DNA from: JANMEB01 sp041745295
GTDB lineage: Bacteria; Planctomycetota; Planctomycetia; Pirellulales; Pirellulaceae
Length of the DNA: 64,000 nucleotides
NCBI GenBank assembly: GCA_041745295.1
Contig: JBGTJE010000080.1
Coordinates: forward strand, 1 to 64,000
Reading direction: 5' to 3'
Under the pieces are notes generated by a model. It saw only the letters and a list, made by a program, of their open reading frames with translations. It was not told the DNA's origin and did no database searches. The position numbers and the translations under genes were made by a program. Positions 7,788-16,726 of this stretch are shown piece by piece. Within the stretch, counting starts at the first letter, position 1; each line of letters begins with the position of its first letter.

Positions 7788-9278
7788 ATGATCGAGTGGG
7801 ATTCACCAATCGGCGTGTTGTGTGGAGTGGCGATCTATTTTTCCGCGCTCATGCTGATCGCGTGGCGGACGGGTCACAACGCGAGCAATGCCCAGTTTTT
7901 TTTGGCATCGCGTCGTGCCAGTTGGCTGGTCGTGGCGTTTGGGATGATCGGGGCAACGCTCTCGGGGATCACCTTCACCTCGATTCCGGGTTTGGTGGGT
8001 TCGGGCAAAGAGAATCGGTGCTTTTCCTATCTGTTATTGGTGACGGGGTACGTACTTGGATATGCGTTCATTGCAACGGTGCTATTGCCGCTCTACTACC
8101 GGCTGAACTTGACGTCCATTTACGGTTATTTGGGAAGTCGCTTTGGCCCTTGGTCTTTCCGCACGGGCTCAGCGATGTTCTTGGCCTCGCAGCTACTCAT
8201 GTCATCGTTGCGATTGCTGCTCTTGGTGGAAGTCGTCCATCGATTTGCCCTTGCGGAGTTGGGCGTCCCTTTTTGGGTGAGCAGCATCGTGTCGTTGGCG
8301 TTGATTTGGACTTACACATTTCGCGGTGGCATTCACACCATCGTTTGGACCGATCTGTTTCAAACGGCCTGCATGCTATTCGCTGCCGGCTGGACGATTT
8401 GGGCGGTCGCGCAACGACTCGAGGGCGGCTGGTCCGACGTGTCCGGCGTCTGGTCGTCCGAGAGTGCGCGAGTTTTCCTGCACCACGATTTTGGGTCCAA
8501 TGCCTGGCATTTTGCCCAAGCCGTGATCAGCGGGGCACTCATCACGATTGCGATGACTGGCTTAGACCAAGACATGATGCAGAAGAATTTAGCCTGTCGA
8601 ACCTTATCGCAGTCGCGGCTCAATATGATGGTCTTTACTGCCCTGCTCGTGTTGGTCAACCTAGTCTTTCTTTGGTTGGGCGCCGTGTTGTATTTGACTG
8701 CGCGGCAGCGCGGTATCGATTTGCCGACGGATTCGGACCTGGTATTCCCCACGATCGCATTCGGACATTTATTGCCCGGCGCGGGTGCGATCTTTTTGTT
8801 GGGACTGATCGCGGCGACCTTTTCCGGAGCGGACGCATCACTGACTGCCTTGACGACTTCGACCTGCGTTGATTTTCTCGGATTTACCGACCATTCGGAC
8901 GACCGAGTTCATCGGCACATTCGCACCGCCGTCCACTTGTCGTACGCCCTGTTGACGTATGCGGTCATGATGGTCCTTCATCGTTGGACCGGTGGGCAGG
9001 CGACGATCTTGACGTTATTGTCGCTTGTCGGCCTGACCTACGGACCGTTGTTAGGATTGTTTGCGTTCGGATTGTTTTCGACGCGGCGACTGCGCGAACC
9101 GCTGGTGCCGCTGATTTGTTTGGCTGCTCCGATCGGCGCATTCTGGCTCGAAGCTTCCAATTTTTTTTGCGGCGTTCGTCTCGGGAGTTTGTTGATATTG
9201 GTCAACGCCGCGCTGACGATCGCGGGCCTCATGGCGATTTCCCGCGTGAACCCGGCGGGCCTGACTCACAAGCTTTGA
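7788..9278 (+). CDS. sodium:solute symporter family protein
   Basis: Inner membrane transporter of 496 residues with about 13 hydrophobic segments. The early text FFLASRRASWLVVAFGMIG followed by ATLSGITFTSIPG matches the SSS family (TC 2.A.21), where this part of TM1-TM2 carries sodium ligands. Further support comes from the helix with AATFSGADASLTAL, the family's conserved TM8 region. The ATG at 7788 is preferred; a TTG 21 bases earlier lies in the palindrome. The solute cannot be read from sequence; related proteins move sugars, amino acids, sialic acid or carboxylates. No catabolic gene stands beside it. Confidence 0.88.
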   Translation: MIEWDSPIGVLCGVAIYFSALMLIAWRTGHNASNAQFFLASRRASWLVVAFGMIGATLSGITFTSIPGLVGSGKENRCFSYLLLVTGYVLGYAFIATVLLPLYYRLNLTSIYGYLGSRFGPWSFRTGSAMFLASQLLMSSLRLLLLVEVVHRFALAELGVPFWVSSIVSLALIWTYTFRGGIHTIVWTDLFQTACMLFAAGWTIWAVAQRLEGGWSDVSGVWSSESARVFLHHDFGSNAWHFAQAVISGALITIAMTGLDQDMMQKNLACRTLSQSRLNMMVFTALLVLVNLVFLWLGAVLYLTARQRGIDLPTDSDLVFPTIAFGHLLPGAGAIFLLGLIAATFSGADASLTALTTSTCVDFLGFTDHSDDRVHRHIRTAVHLSYALLTYAVMMVLHRWTGGQATILTLLSLVGLTYGPLLGLFAFGLFSTRRLREPLVPLICLAAPIGAFWLEASNFFCGVRLGSLLILVNAALTIAGLMAISRVNPAGLTHKL

Positions 9279-9774
9279 GGTTGCGCTGTTCTCCGGCAAC
9301 ACGCGATTTTGGTGGCAGTTGAAGCCAGACGCGCAAGCGAAGGAACCCCATCCCAGACATTTGATTTTCCTCGTTCCCATGCTCCCGCGTGGGAGCGCAC
9401 TGTCGTCGAGGCTCCGCTTCGGAATTCGTCGGCTGGAGCCGACAATCCATTGGGTTCCCACGCAGGAGCATGGGAACCAGTTAAATCAAGAAACGGAAAA
9501 GATAATCAAAGCGCAAATTAAGGTTTGTGATGCTGCTCGTTCGCTTGCGCGTCAGGCTTCAATTGCCACAGAATGCACGTATAGCAGTATAAATTCCCAA
9601 CGTCAAAACGCGCGGGCGAAGGAGCTTTAATCACTATCCGCAACTGGGGTGACCAAAGGAGTCCGCCGACGCGTCACAATGTACAAACACACCGAGGTGA
9701 GGCTTCTTGTCTGGTCCCAGTTGTTACAAGCGCAGATATGGCGCGTCGAACGCGACTAAATCAAGGAAATTCTG
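9279..9774. other. intergenic region built mainly of nested repeats
   Basis: The first 290 bases are the nested inverted repeat listed at 9312-9569. The remaining 200 bases up to the AddB-like gene contain no gene I can support. An AAGGA at about 9764 may be the ribosome binding site for a GTG start at 9775. Confidence 0.55.
9312..9569. repeat. nested inverted repeat: outer 33-base arms around a GTTCCCA-type element
   Basis: The outer arms at 9312-9344 and 9537-9569 are reverse complements with three mismatches in 33 bases; they share the word GACGCGCAAGCGAA. Inside, at about 9371-9480, lies a full GTTCCCA-type element with its own inverted ends and an internal hairpin. A single related arm, in the right-arm orientation, recurs near 36619-36650. 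The structure suggests one repeat inserted into another. Confidence 0.75.
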
Positions 9775-12576
9775 GTGGTTGAAAAGCAATACATGAAGCA
9801 CGTTCGCTATTGGCTGGATTGGAACAAACCCGCCTTGCCGGGAGCGGTCGATTGGCTCGTCGAACGCTATCGCAAGGTGCGTAACTGGGATCTGTCGAGG
9901 GTGATCATCGTGACGCCGGGTGCCCGTAGTCGAGGGCGGCTGCTCGAACTCATGGTCGAGCGATCGGAAATCGAACGAATGAATTTTTCGCCACCGGACT
10001 TTACGCCGCTCGGTCAACTCCCCGAGCGACTCTACCCGGCCCAACACGAATTTGCCGGCGACATCGCTCAACTGATCGCTTGGTCCCGCGCACTGCAATC
10101 AATCGACGGCGAGCAATTGCGGATTCTCGTCAAGAATGTGCCGTCGGCGGACCAGCTCGCCAACTGGTTGCCGCTCGCTCGCTTGCTGAAATCGCTGCAT
10201 ATCGATTTATCCAGCGAGGGCTTGGCGTTTGGCGACGTCGCTCGCGCAGCGAACATCATGTACGTGGCACGTCGCGAGCGCGATCGCTGGGAGTTGCTCG
10301 AGCAAATTCAGCGCGTGTATTACGATCAATTGAAGGCCGTCGGACTTTGGGATCTCCAGGCGGCGCGGATCACCGCCGTTCGCAAGCGGGAGTGTCACTC
10401 GGCTAAAGACATCGTGCTGATGGGCATGGCCGATATGAGCCAGATCTTTCGCCAAATGCTGGAGCAAATCGGCGAGCGGGTCTCGGCACTCGTGTTTGCG
10501 AGCGATTCGGTGCGGGAGGGCTTTGACGAATTGGGCTGTTTGCGCAGCGAGTTTTGGTCGGATTATCCTGTGGCCGTGCGCGACGAACATCTTTGCATTG
10601 TCGATCGTCCGGCGGACCAAGCTTCGGCGGTGATCGACGCAATCGAGCGATTGGGGGGCCAACTCCCGGCGAGCCAAATCGCGATTGGCGTGCCGGATCG
10701 TTCGGTCGTATCGCATGTCCGCAGAACACTCGAACTTGCCGGACTAACGTCGCGTGATGCAGCGGGGAAATTGCTTGACCAAACCCTGCCGATTCGCCTC
10801 GTGACCGCGGTCGCCGATTACCTGCGGCATCAGCGGTTCGCTCCCTACTGCCGCTTGATTCGACACCCGGATTTGTTTGATCTGGTAAGTTCCCGGATCG
10901 GACACCACGATTGGCTTGAAGACGTTGACGCGTACCAAAACGAATTTATCCCAGGCGAATTTTTGCTTCGCGCAGGATTTCATTTGGCTCAGGAACCGAA
11001 GTTGACCCACGTCCATCGCATCGTTCAAGAACTGCTTGAACCGCTCAGTGGACACACGAGGCCAATGGGCGAGTGGGTCGAAGCTTGGATGGGTCTATTA
11101 CTGCAAGTCTACGGCCAGCGCGAAATCGGGTCGATCGAGGCGAACCGCGAGATTCTCGCGTCCTGCCAGGCGCTCCAGGCGGCATTGCGGCCCTTGGTCG
11201 ACTTGCCCGCGGAATGGTCGTTTGACGGATCCGCGGTCGAAGCTCTGGAGACCATTTTGCATCATGTCGGTCACGAGTCCGTGGCTGAGCCACCCACCGC
11301 GGACGCGATCGAATTGTTGGGTTGGTTGGATTTGCCGTTGGACGATGCAGCTGCGACGATCGTCACCGGAATGAACGACGGCGTGGTGCCTTCGACCGAG
11401 AGCGGGCACTTGTTCCTGCCCAACACCCTGCGGGAAAAACTAGAAATTCAGGACAACGCGCGACGGTATGCCCGCGACGCCTATGCCTTGAGTCTGTTGG
11501 CGCATTCGCCACGGCGTTTGGTGCTGATTTCTGGACGGCACGGCATCGATGGTGATCCGCTGTTGCCCAGTCGCCTGTTATTTGCGGTCGACGATGGGAG
11601 GATGGCCCGCCGCGCCAACGACTTTTTTCGACATGCCGGCGACGTTTATCCGCGGATTTGGTTGGCGTCTGCACTCGATGTGCCGGCGGCGCAGCAGTTT
11701 TCGATACCCGAGCCGCGAACGGAGGGGTTGAAGCTTTCCTCACTGGGCGTCACGAACTTCAAGCAGTATTTGCAATGCCCGTATCGATTTTATTTGGGGC
11801 GGGTACTCAAGCTCGAAGAATTCTCCGACGACCTTGCCGAGCTTCCGGCGTTTGCCTTTGGCCATTTGCTGCATCGCGTTGTTGAGGCGTTTGGGAAGGA
11901 TCCGCTCAAAGACTCGACCGACGCCGAGGCAATCCGCCAATTCTTCCGCCGTCAATTGGAGCGGGAAATGGTGCGGCACGGCGACCATCCTTCGCCCGCC
12001 GTTCGGATTCAACATCAGCAAATTCGCTTGCGATTGGATCGGTTGGCGGATCTGCAAGCTCGCCGACGGAGCGAAGGCTGGGAGATCGTCGAGGCAGAAT
12101 TAGAAGACTGCGCGGCAACGCTGGTTGTCGACGGCGAGCCATTTATGATCCACGGGCGGATCGATCGGGTCGATCGACACGTGGACACGGGAAAGATCGC
12201 GGTCTTTGATTACAAGACGTTTGAACCGGCGAGCTCGCCGGAAAAGACGCATCGGGTCCGCGGCGCCTGGGTTGATTTGCAACTACCGCTCTATCGGCAT
12301 TTGATCCGGACGCGGCCCTACTCCACCGATGAACCGATTGAACTGGGCTACATCTTGCTTCCGGGTGACCTCAAAAAAACGGCCTTTGTCACCGCCGAAT
12401 GGACCGAAGAGGACTTGCGTTCGGCCGACGAGGCGGCGTTCAAAGTCATCCGCGCGGTTCGCGGCAATCGCTTTTGGCCGCCGACCGATCCGCCGCCGGT
12501 CTACAGCCAGACTTGGTCGGCGATTTGCCAAGACGCCGTGTTTGAACGGTGGTCCGTCGGGGAGGCTGTGAGATGA
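9775..12576 (+). CDS. addB: AddB-like PD-(D/E)XK nuclease subunit
   Basis: Large subunit of about 933 residues of a probable AddAB-type double-strand-break processing enzyme. The N-terminal half resembles an inactive helicase core: the expected Walker A place reads IIVTPGARSRGRLLE, without Gly-Lys-Thr. The C-terminal RecB-type nuclease starts near residue 655 (VTNFKQYLQCPYRFYLG) and holds the catalytic text GRIDRVDRH and FDYKTFEP near 794-815. B. subtilis AddB uses four cysteines around the nuclease for an iron-sulfur cluster. Here only the first-position Cys and one isolated Cys near the end are present, so the cluster seems absent. The GTG at 9775 follows AAGGA; an ATG at 9793 is an alternative. 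The stop overlaps the AddA-like start as ATGA. Confidence 0.82.
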   Translation: MVEKQYMKHVRYWLDWNKPALPGAVDWLVERYRKVRNWDLSRVIIVTPGARSRGRLLELMVERSEIERMNFSPPDFTPLGQLPERLYPAQHEFAGDIAQLIAWSRALQSIDGEQLRILVKNVPSADQLANWLPLARLLKSLHIDLSSEGLAFGDVARAANIMYVARRERDRWELLEQIQRVYYDQLKAVGLWDLQAARITAVRKRECHSAKDIVLMGMADMSQIFRQMLEQIGERVSALVFASDSVREGFDELGCLRSEFWSDYPVAVRDEHLCIVDRPADQASAVIDAIERLGGQLPASQIAIGVPDRSVVSHVRRTLELAGLTSRDAAGKLLDQTLPIRLVTAVADYLRHQRFAPYCRLIRHPDLFDLVSSRIGHHDWLEDVDAYQNEFIPGEFLLRAGFHLAQEPKLTHVHRIVQELLEPLSGHTRPMGEWVEAWMGLLLQVYGQREIGSIEANREILASCQALQAALRPLVDLPAEWSFDGSAVEALETILHHVGHESVAEPPTADAIELLGWLDLPLDDAAATIVTGMNDGVVPSTESGHLFLPNTLREKLEIQDNARRYARDAYALSLLAHSPRRLVLISGRHGIDGDPLLPSRLLFAVDDGRMARRANDFFRHAGDVYPRIWLASALDVPAAQQFSIPEPRTEGLKLSSLGVTNFKQYLQCPYRFYLGRVLKLEEFSDDLAELPAFAFGHLLHRVVEAFGKDPLKDSTDAEAIRQFFRRQLEREMVRHGDHPSPAVRIQHQQIRLRLDRLADLQARRRSEGWEIVEAELEDCAATLVVDGEPFMIHGRIDRVDRHVDTGKIAVFDYKTFEPASSPEKTHRVRGAWVDLQLPLYRHLIRTRPYSTDEPIELGYILLPGDLKKTAFVTAEWTEEDLRSADEAAFKVIRAVRGNRFWPPTDPPPVYSQTWSAICQDAVFERWSVGEAVR

Positions 12577-15500
12577 CCGCGATCGCACCACCGGCCCTCG
12601 AAAACACGATCATTCGCGCATCCGCTGGCAGCGGTAAGACGACCGAATTGACGCAGCGCTATTTGCGGTTGCTCGCTTCGGGCGTCCATTGCCAGTCGAT
12701 CCTGGCGAGCACATTTACCCGCAAAGCAGCGGGCGAAATTTTGGATCGAGTCATTACCAGTCTGGCCTCGGTGGCCCTCGGCAGCCCCGACGCGCGACAG
12801 ATCGTGGAAAGGCTTCAACTCGATGAACTCGACGACCGTAAGGCGCAGTCGATGCTCCGCCACGTACTCACCAATATGCATCGCCTGCAGATCGGAACGC
12901 TCGACAGCTTCTTCGCCAAGTTGGCTCGGTCGTTTTGTTTAGAAATGGGATTGCCACCCGACTGGGATATCGCCGAATCGCGCGAGACGAATCAACTGAT
13001 GCAGTCGGCAGTCGGCGCGGTACTTTCGCGAGACGATTCGATTCAGTTGTTGCACTTGATGGCCAAAGGTCAATCTTTCCGCGGCGCAAACAAATTAATG
13101 CTCGACACCGTCGACGACTTGTATCAGATCTTTCTGGATTCGACCGACGCGGCTTGGTTTCAATTGCAACAGCAATCGATTCTCTCGCCGGAGCGATGGT
13201 TGGCGGCGCTGGACGCTTTGAGCGCCGTTGCAATCGACGGCGGACGCATGGCAACGGCTCGAAATGACGACGTACGCCGGGCGGGTGCTGAAGACTGGGA
13301 GGAATTCATCGGCACAGGCCTCGTAGCGAAAATCTTGGAAGGAACGAATGCGTACTACAAAGTGCCGATCCCCGACGCATTGCAGGCGGCCTACCGACCG
13401 CTGATCGAGCACGTGCGCGGGACGGTCATCAATGAACTTAGGGAATCGACTGAGGCGACGCACGGTCTACTGGCGCGATTCCACGAATTTTTTGACGTGG
13501 CAAAAGCCGAAGCGGGATCGCTAGATTTCGACGACGTCACGCGGCGCTTGGTCGAGTTGTTGGACGGGAACGGCGGCGAGTTCGCCACGGCCATGACGCA
13601 CCGCTTGGATTGGAATCTCGACCATTTGTTGTTGGACGAGTTTCAAGACACGTCGCCCGCACAATGGCACGTGATCGAACCGTTCGCGCGGCGCGTCATG
13701 GAGCCTGGTACGCCCGGCTCATTTTTTTGTGTTGGCGACATGAAGCAAGCGATCTACGGCTGGCGCGGCGGCGTCGCCGAAGTCTTCGACGTGGTGGAGC
13801 AACAGTTTCCCGACTTACGCGACCGCGAATTGACGTGCAGCCATCGCTCGTCGCAAATTATTATCGATGCCCTCAATCGTGTCTTTGAAAACACCGACCG
13901 TTACCAATCAAACAACGACCAAACCAACGAGGTTGTTCGGCGTTGGCGACAGCGATTCACGACCCATACCACGGATCGGGATTCATTGCCTGGTTACGCC
14001 GTATTGGAAAAGGTCGCCGCGGGGGAAGAGACTCTGGTCGTGGCGGTTGGTCGGGTCAAAGAGATTTACCAAAACGCGCCAGGCAGATCCATCGCCGTGC
14101 TGACGCGTGAGAATACCGAAGTGGCCGAACTCATCTTTGCCCTGCAAGCGGCCGGAGTGCCGGCGAGCGAAGAAGGAGGCAATCCACTCACCGACTCGGT
14201 CTCCGTCTTGCTCATCCTGTCGCTGATGCGGCTGAGCGATCATCCGCAAGATTCGTTGGCCTGGTTTCACGTGGCCAACAGTCCGCTGGCGGAGGCGTTT
14301 GGGTTGCCGCCCTGTCCGGGGAAACGGGCTCAAACCCTTGAGGCGGTCGGCCGCGTGCACGCCTCTGCGGCCGAGATTCGTCGCGCATTGTCGGAACGCG
14401 GATACGGATTCACGATCGCTCGCTGCGCCAAGATTCTAGCCCCGCAATGCACCTTGCGCGAGCTGCGGAGATTGCAAAAATTGATCGAGTTGGCCGACGA
14501 ATACGACGCGCAGGCGACGTTGCGCTCGTCGGATTTCGTAGAGTATGTCCGGACGACGAAAGTCGAGGATCGCACGGCGTCTCCCGTCCGCGTGATGACG
14601 ATCCACAAGGCCAAGGGATTGGAGTTCGACGTCGTCGTGCTACCTTGCGTGTCCAAGACGTTCAACGCGCGAACGCGAGATGTGCTAATTTATCGCAATT
14701 CACCCACCGAACGGATTTCGTTGGTGGTGCGGCACGCGGGCGCTGCAAAGCGACGATTGTTGCCGGAGCAATGGGCGCAAGCTCATCAACAACAAATCGA
14801 CCGCACACTGAGTGAGTCGATTTGCGTCCTGTACGTGGCGATGACCCGCGCCAAACATGCATTGCACATTATTTTGGATTCCAAAGCCGGTGATCACCAT
14901 CAGTCAATGGCCGGGATTCTGCTCGCAACGCTGCCTGACGACGGTCAGCGGACGGGGACTTTGTACGAGCGCGGTGATCTTGCTTGGGCGACTCGCGCCC
15001 ACGCGAACGAATCAATACAACCGCCGACGAAGCAAACGGCCCAAGGCGCGTCGTATCGCGGACGCAACGCCGCGCCGCTCGTATTGGCCCCACCGGACCA
15101 GAACTGGACGCGCAATCTGCCGACGATTAGCCCCTCAGAAATCGCGTCGTCAACTGAGTCCACAATCGGTAGCGCCTTGTCGCAAGCAACCAACCGCCTG
15201 GCGAAGGAACGCGGCACAATGCTCCACGCCTGCTTGGCCGAAGTCGACTGGTTGGACGAAGCGAGTTGGCAGGGGCAATTGCTCAACCGCTTGCGTCGGC
15301 AGTTTCCCCGCGAGAGAAACTTGGAGGCGATTGTTGCCGATTTTTCTAAAATGGTACAGCAGCCGCGTCTGGCTGCCCTGCTGCATCGGGCGAGTTACCT
15401 CAGTCACATGGCAAAAAAAGCCATACCGAATCAACTCGTGTTCGACGCCATCACGGCCTCGGTCGAAAGGGAACGCTCGTTTGCCGTTCGGATCGACGAG

Positions 15501-15758
15501 TCCATCGTGCGCGGCTCGATCGATCGCCTGATATTGATCCATGAAGGAGAATCGCTGATCGCCGCGGAGGTTATCGAGTTTAAGACCGACCAATGGGCCG
15601 GTTTGAATGTCGAACAGAGCGATGCGCGAATCGGCGCGTATCAACCACAAATCGCCGCCTATCGGCGGGCCGTCGCAAGGATGACGGGTTTGCCGCCGGA
15701 CCGCGTTTTTGCGCGGCTTGTCTTGGTGGGCATTGATCGCGAGTTCGAAGTACGGTAA
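12573..15758 (+). CDS. addA: AddA/RecB-like UvrD-family helicase-nuclease
   Basis: Protein of 1061 residues: 3'-5' superfamily 1A helicase plus nuclease, expected to unwind and trim broken DNA ends for recombination. Motifs in order: Walker A ASAGSGKT (residues 16-23), motif Ia STFTRKAAGEI, Walker B LLLDEFQDTSP, motif III VGDMKQAIYGWRGG, motif V TIHKAKGLEFDVVVLP, motif VI LYVAMTRAKH. A C-terminal PD-(D/E)XK nuclease begins near residue 880 (GTMLHACLAEVDW) and shows VRGSIDRL, then VIEFKTD and YQPQIAAYRRAV. Two nuclease subunits in tandem point to AddAB, not RecBCD. The ATG at 12573 has GGAGG before it and forms an ATGA overlap with the upstream stop. Confidence 0.9.
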   Translation: MTAIAPPALENTIIRASAGSGKTTELTQRYLRLLASGVHCQSILASTFTRKAAGEILDRVITSLASVALGSPDARQIVERLQLDELDDRKAQSMLRHVLTNMHRLQIGTLDSFFAKLARSFCLEMGLPPDWDIAESRETNQLMQSAVGAVLSRDDSIQLLHLMAKGQSFRGANKLMLDTVDDLYQIFLDSTDAAWFQLQQQSILSPERWLAALDALSAVAIDGGRMATARNDDVRRAGAEDWEEFIGTGLVAKILEGTNAYYKVPIPDALQAAYRPLIEHVRGTVINELRESTEATHGLLARFHEFFDVAKAEAGSLDFDDVTRRLVELLDGNGGEFATAMTHRLDWNLDHLLLDEFQDTSPAQWHVIEPFARRVMEPGTPGSFFCVGDMKQAIYGWRGGVAEVFDVVEQQFPDLRDRELTCSHRSSQIIIDALNRVFENTDRYQSNNDQTNEVVRRWRQRFTTHTTDRDSLPGYAVLEKVAAGEETLVVAVGRVKEIYQNAPGRSIAVLTRENTEVAELIFALQAAGVPASEEGGNPLTDSVSVLLILSLMRLSDHPQDSLAWFHVANSPLAEAFGLPPCPGKRAQTLEAVGRVHASAAEIRRALSERGYGFTIARCAKILAPQCTLRELRRLQKLIELADEYDAQATLRSSDFVEYVRTTKVEDRTASPVRVMTIHKAKGLEFDVVVLPCVSKTFNARTRDVLIYRNSPTERISLVVRHAGAAKRRLLPEQWAQAHQQQIDRTLSESICVLYVAMTRAKHALHIILDSKAGDHHQSMAGILLATLPDDGQRTGTLYERGDLAWATRAHANESIQPPTKQTAQGASYRGRNAAPLVLAPPDQNWTRNLPTISPSEIASSTESTIGSALSQATNRLAKERGTMLHACLAEVDWLDEASWQGQLLNRLRRQFPRERNLEAIVADFSKMVQQPRLAALLHRASYLSHMAKKAIPNQLVFDAITASVERERSFAVRIDESIVRGSIDRLILIHEGESLIAAEVIEFKTDQWAGLNVEQSDARIGAYQPQIAAYRRAVARMTGLPPDRVFARLVLVGIDREFEVR

Positions 15759-15808
15759 CTATTTGAACTGCGCGGATAAAGATTCCTTCGAATTGCAGCG
15801 GATCGGCG

Positions 15809-16717
15809 ATGACGAAACCCAAAAATCGAAATCGAGATAATCAAGCTCAACGAGCCCGCGGCCCAGCCCCGGCAGCTCGTCGCCCGCGTCCGCCGGCTTG
15901 GCGAAGTCGGATTGGGCTGATCATTGCCTTTTTTGCGATTACGATTGGTGGGGCGTACTTGGTTATTTTTGGCTCTGACACTTTTTATCAATGGCTTTCA
16001 GGTGCTCCTGCCGTGAAGACCTATCGGTTCAAGGAAGTCGCGAAATACGAGCACGACAACACGGCATTCACCGAAGGACTGCTGTATCACAACGGCAAGA
16101 TTTACGAAAGCACCGGCTTGGAAGGGAAAAGCACGCTGCGCCAAATTGACTTGAAGTCATCGCAAGTCGTCACCCATAAGCTCGACGACAAATTGTTTGG
16201 CGAAGGGCTCGTGCTTTGGCGCGATCACTTGATCCAGTTGACGTATAAATCCGGAATCGCCTTGTGCTACGACCTCGACTTAAAACCACTCGACAAAAAG
16301 TTCGAATACGACGGTCAAGGTTGGGGCCTGACCCACGACGGTCGGCATCTGATCATGAGCAACGGAACTTCGGATTTGCAGTTTCGCGACCCCGAGACGT
16401 TTGAATTGGATCACCGACTGGCGGTAAATCTTGGAGGTCGGCGGGTAGCTGGCTTGAATGAATTGGAATACGTCGACGGAAAAATCTATGCCAATGTGTG
16501 GCATCAAGACTATATATTGGAAATTGATCCGCAAAACGGTGATGTCACGGCACGGATAGATTTGCGCGGTTTGATTCCCAACTCACAACGCCCCAAAAAC
16601 TCGGAAGCCGTTCTCAACGGAATCGCGTACAATACCGATTCCAAGCGATTCATAGTGACCGGCAAGTATTGGCCTTTCCTGTACGAGATCGAACTGGTGT
16701 CGCCCGGCGATCAATGA
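15809..16717 (+). CDS. membrane-anchored glutaminyl-peptide cyclotransferase
   Basis: Protein of 302 residues that should convert N-terminal Gln of exported proteins to pyroglutamate. The first 33 residues are very basic, then a hydrophobic segment (IGLIIAFFAITIGGAYLVIF) anchors or exports it, placing the enzyme outside the cytoplasm. The rest is a five-bladed beta-propeller of the plant/bacterial QC type: FTEGLLYHNGKIYESTG, KLFGEGLVLW, LTHDGRHLIMSNGT, GLNELEYVDGKIYANVW. The Glu in NELEYV belongs to the conserved family core. It lies 50 bases after the AddA-like gene and nine before cstA on the same strand, so it may be read with either. Confidence 0.88.
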   Translation: MTKPKNRNRDNQAQRARGPAPAARRPRPPAWRSRIGLIIAFFAITIGGAYLVIFGSDTFYQWLSGAPAVKTYRFKEVAKYEHDNTAFTEGLLYHNGKIYESTGLEGKSTLRQIDLKSSQVVTHKLDDKLFGEGLVLWRDHLIQLTYKSGIALCYDLDLKPLDKKFEYDGQGWGLTHDGRHLIMSNGTSDLQFRDPETFELDHRLAVNLGGRRVAGLNELEYVDGKIYANVWHQDYILEIDPQNGDVTARIDLRGLIPNSQRPKNSEAVLNGIAYNTDSKRFIVTGKYWPFLYEIELVSPGDQ

Positions 16718-16726
16718 GGATTACCC

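Noticed and set aside
12549..12576. Possible frameshift between the AddB-like and AddA-like genes
   Set aside because: The overlap is a normal ATGA junction with its own GGAGG, and both proteins are complete.
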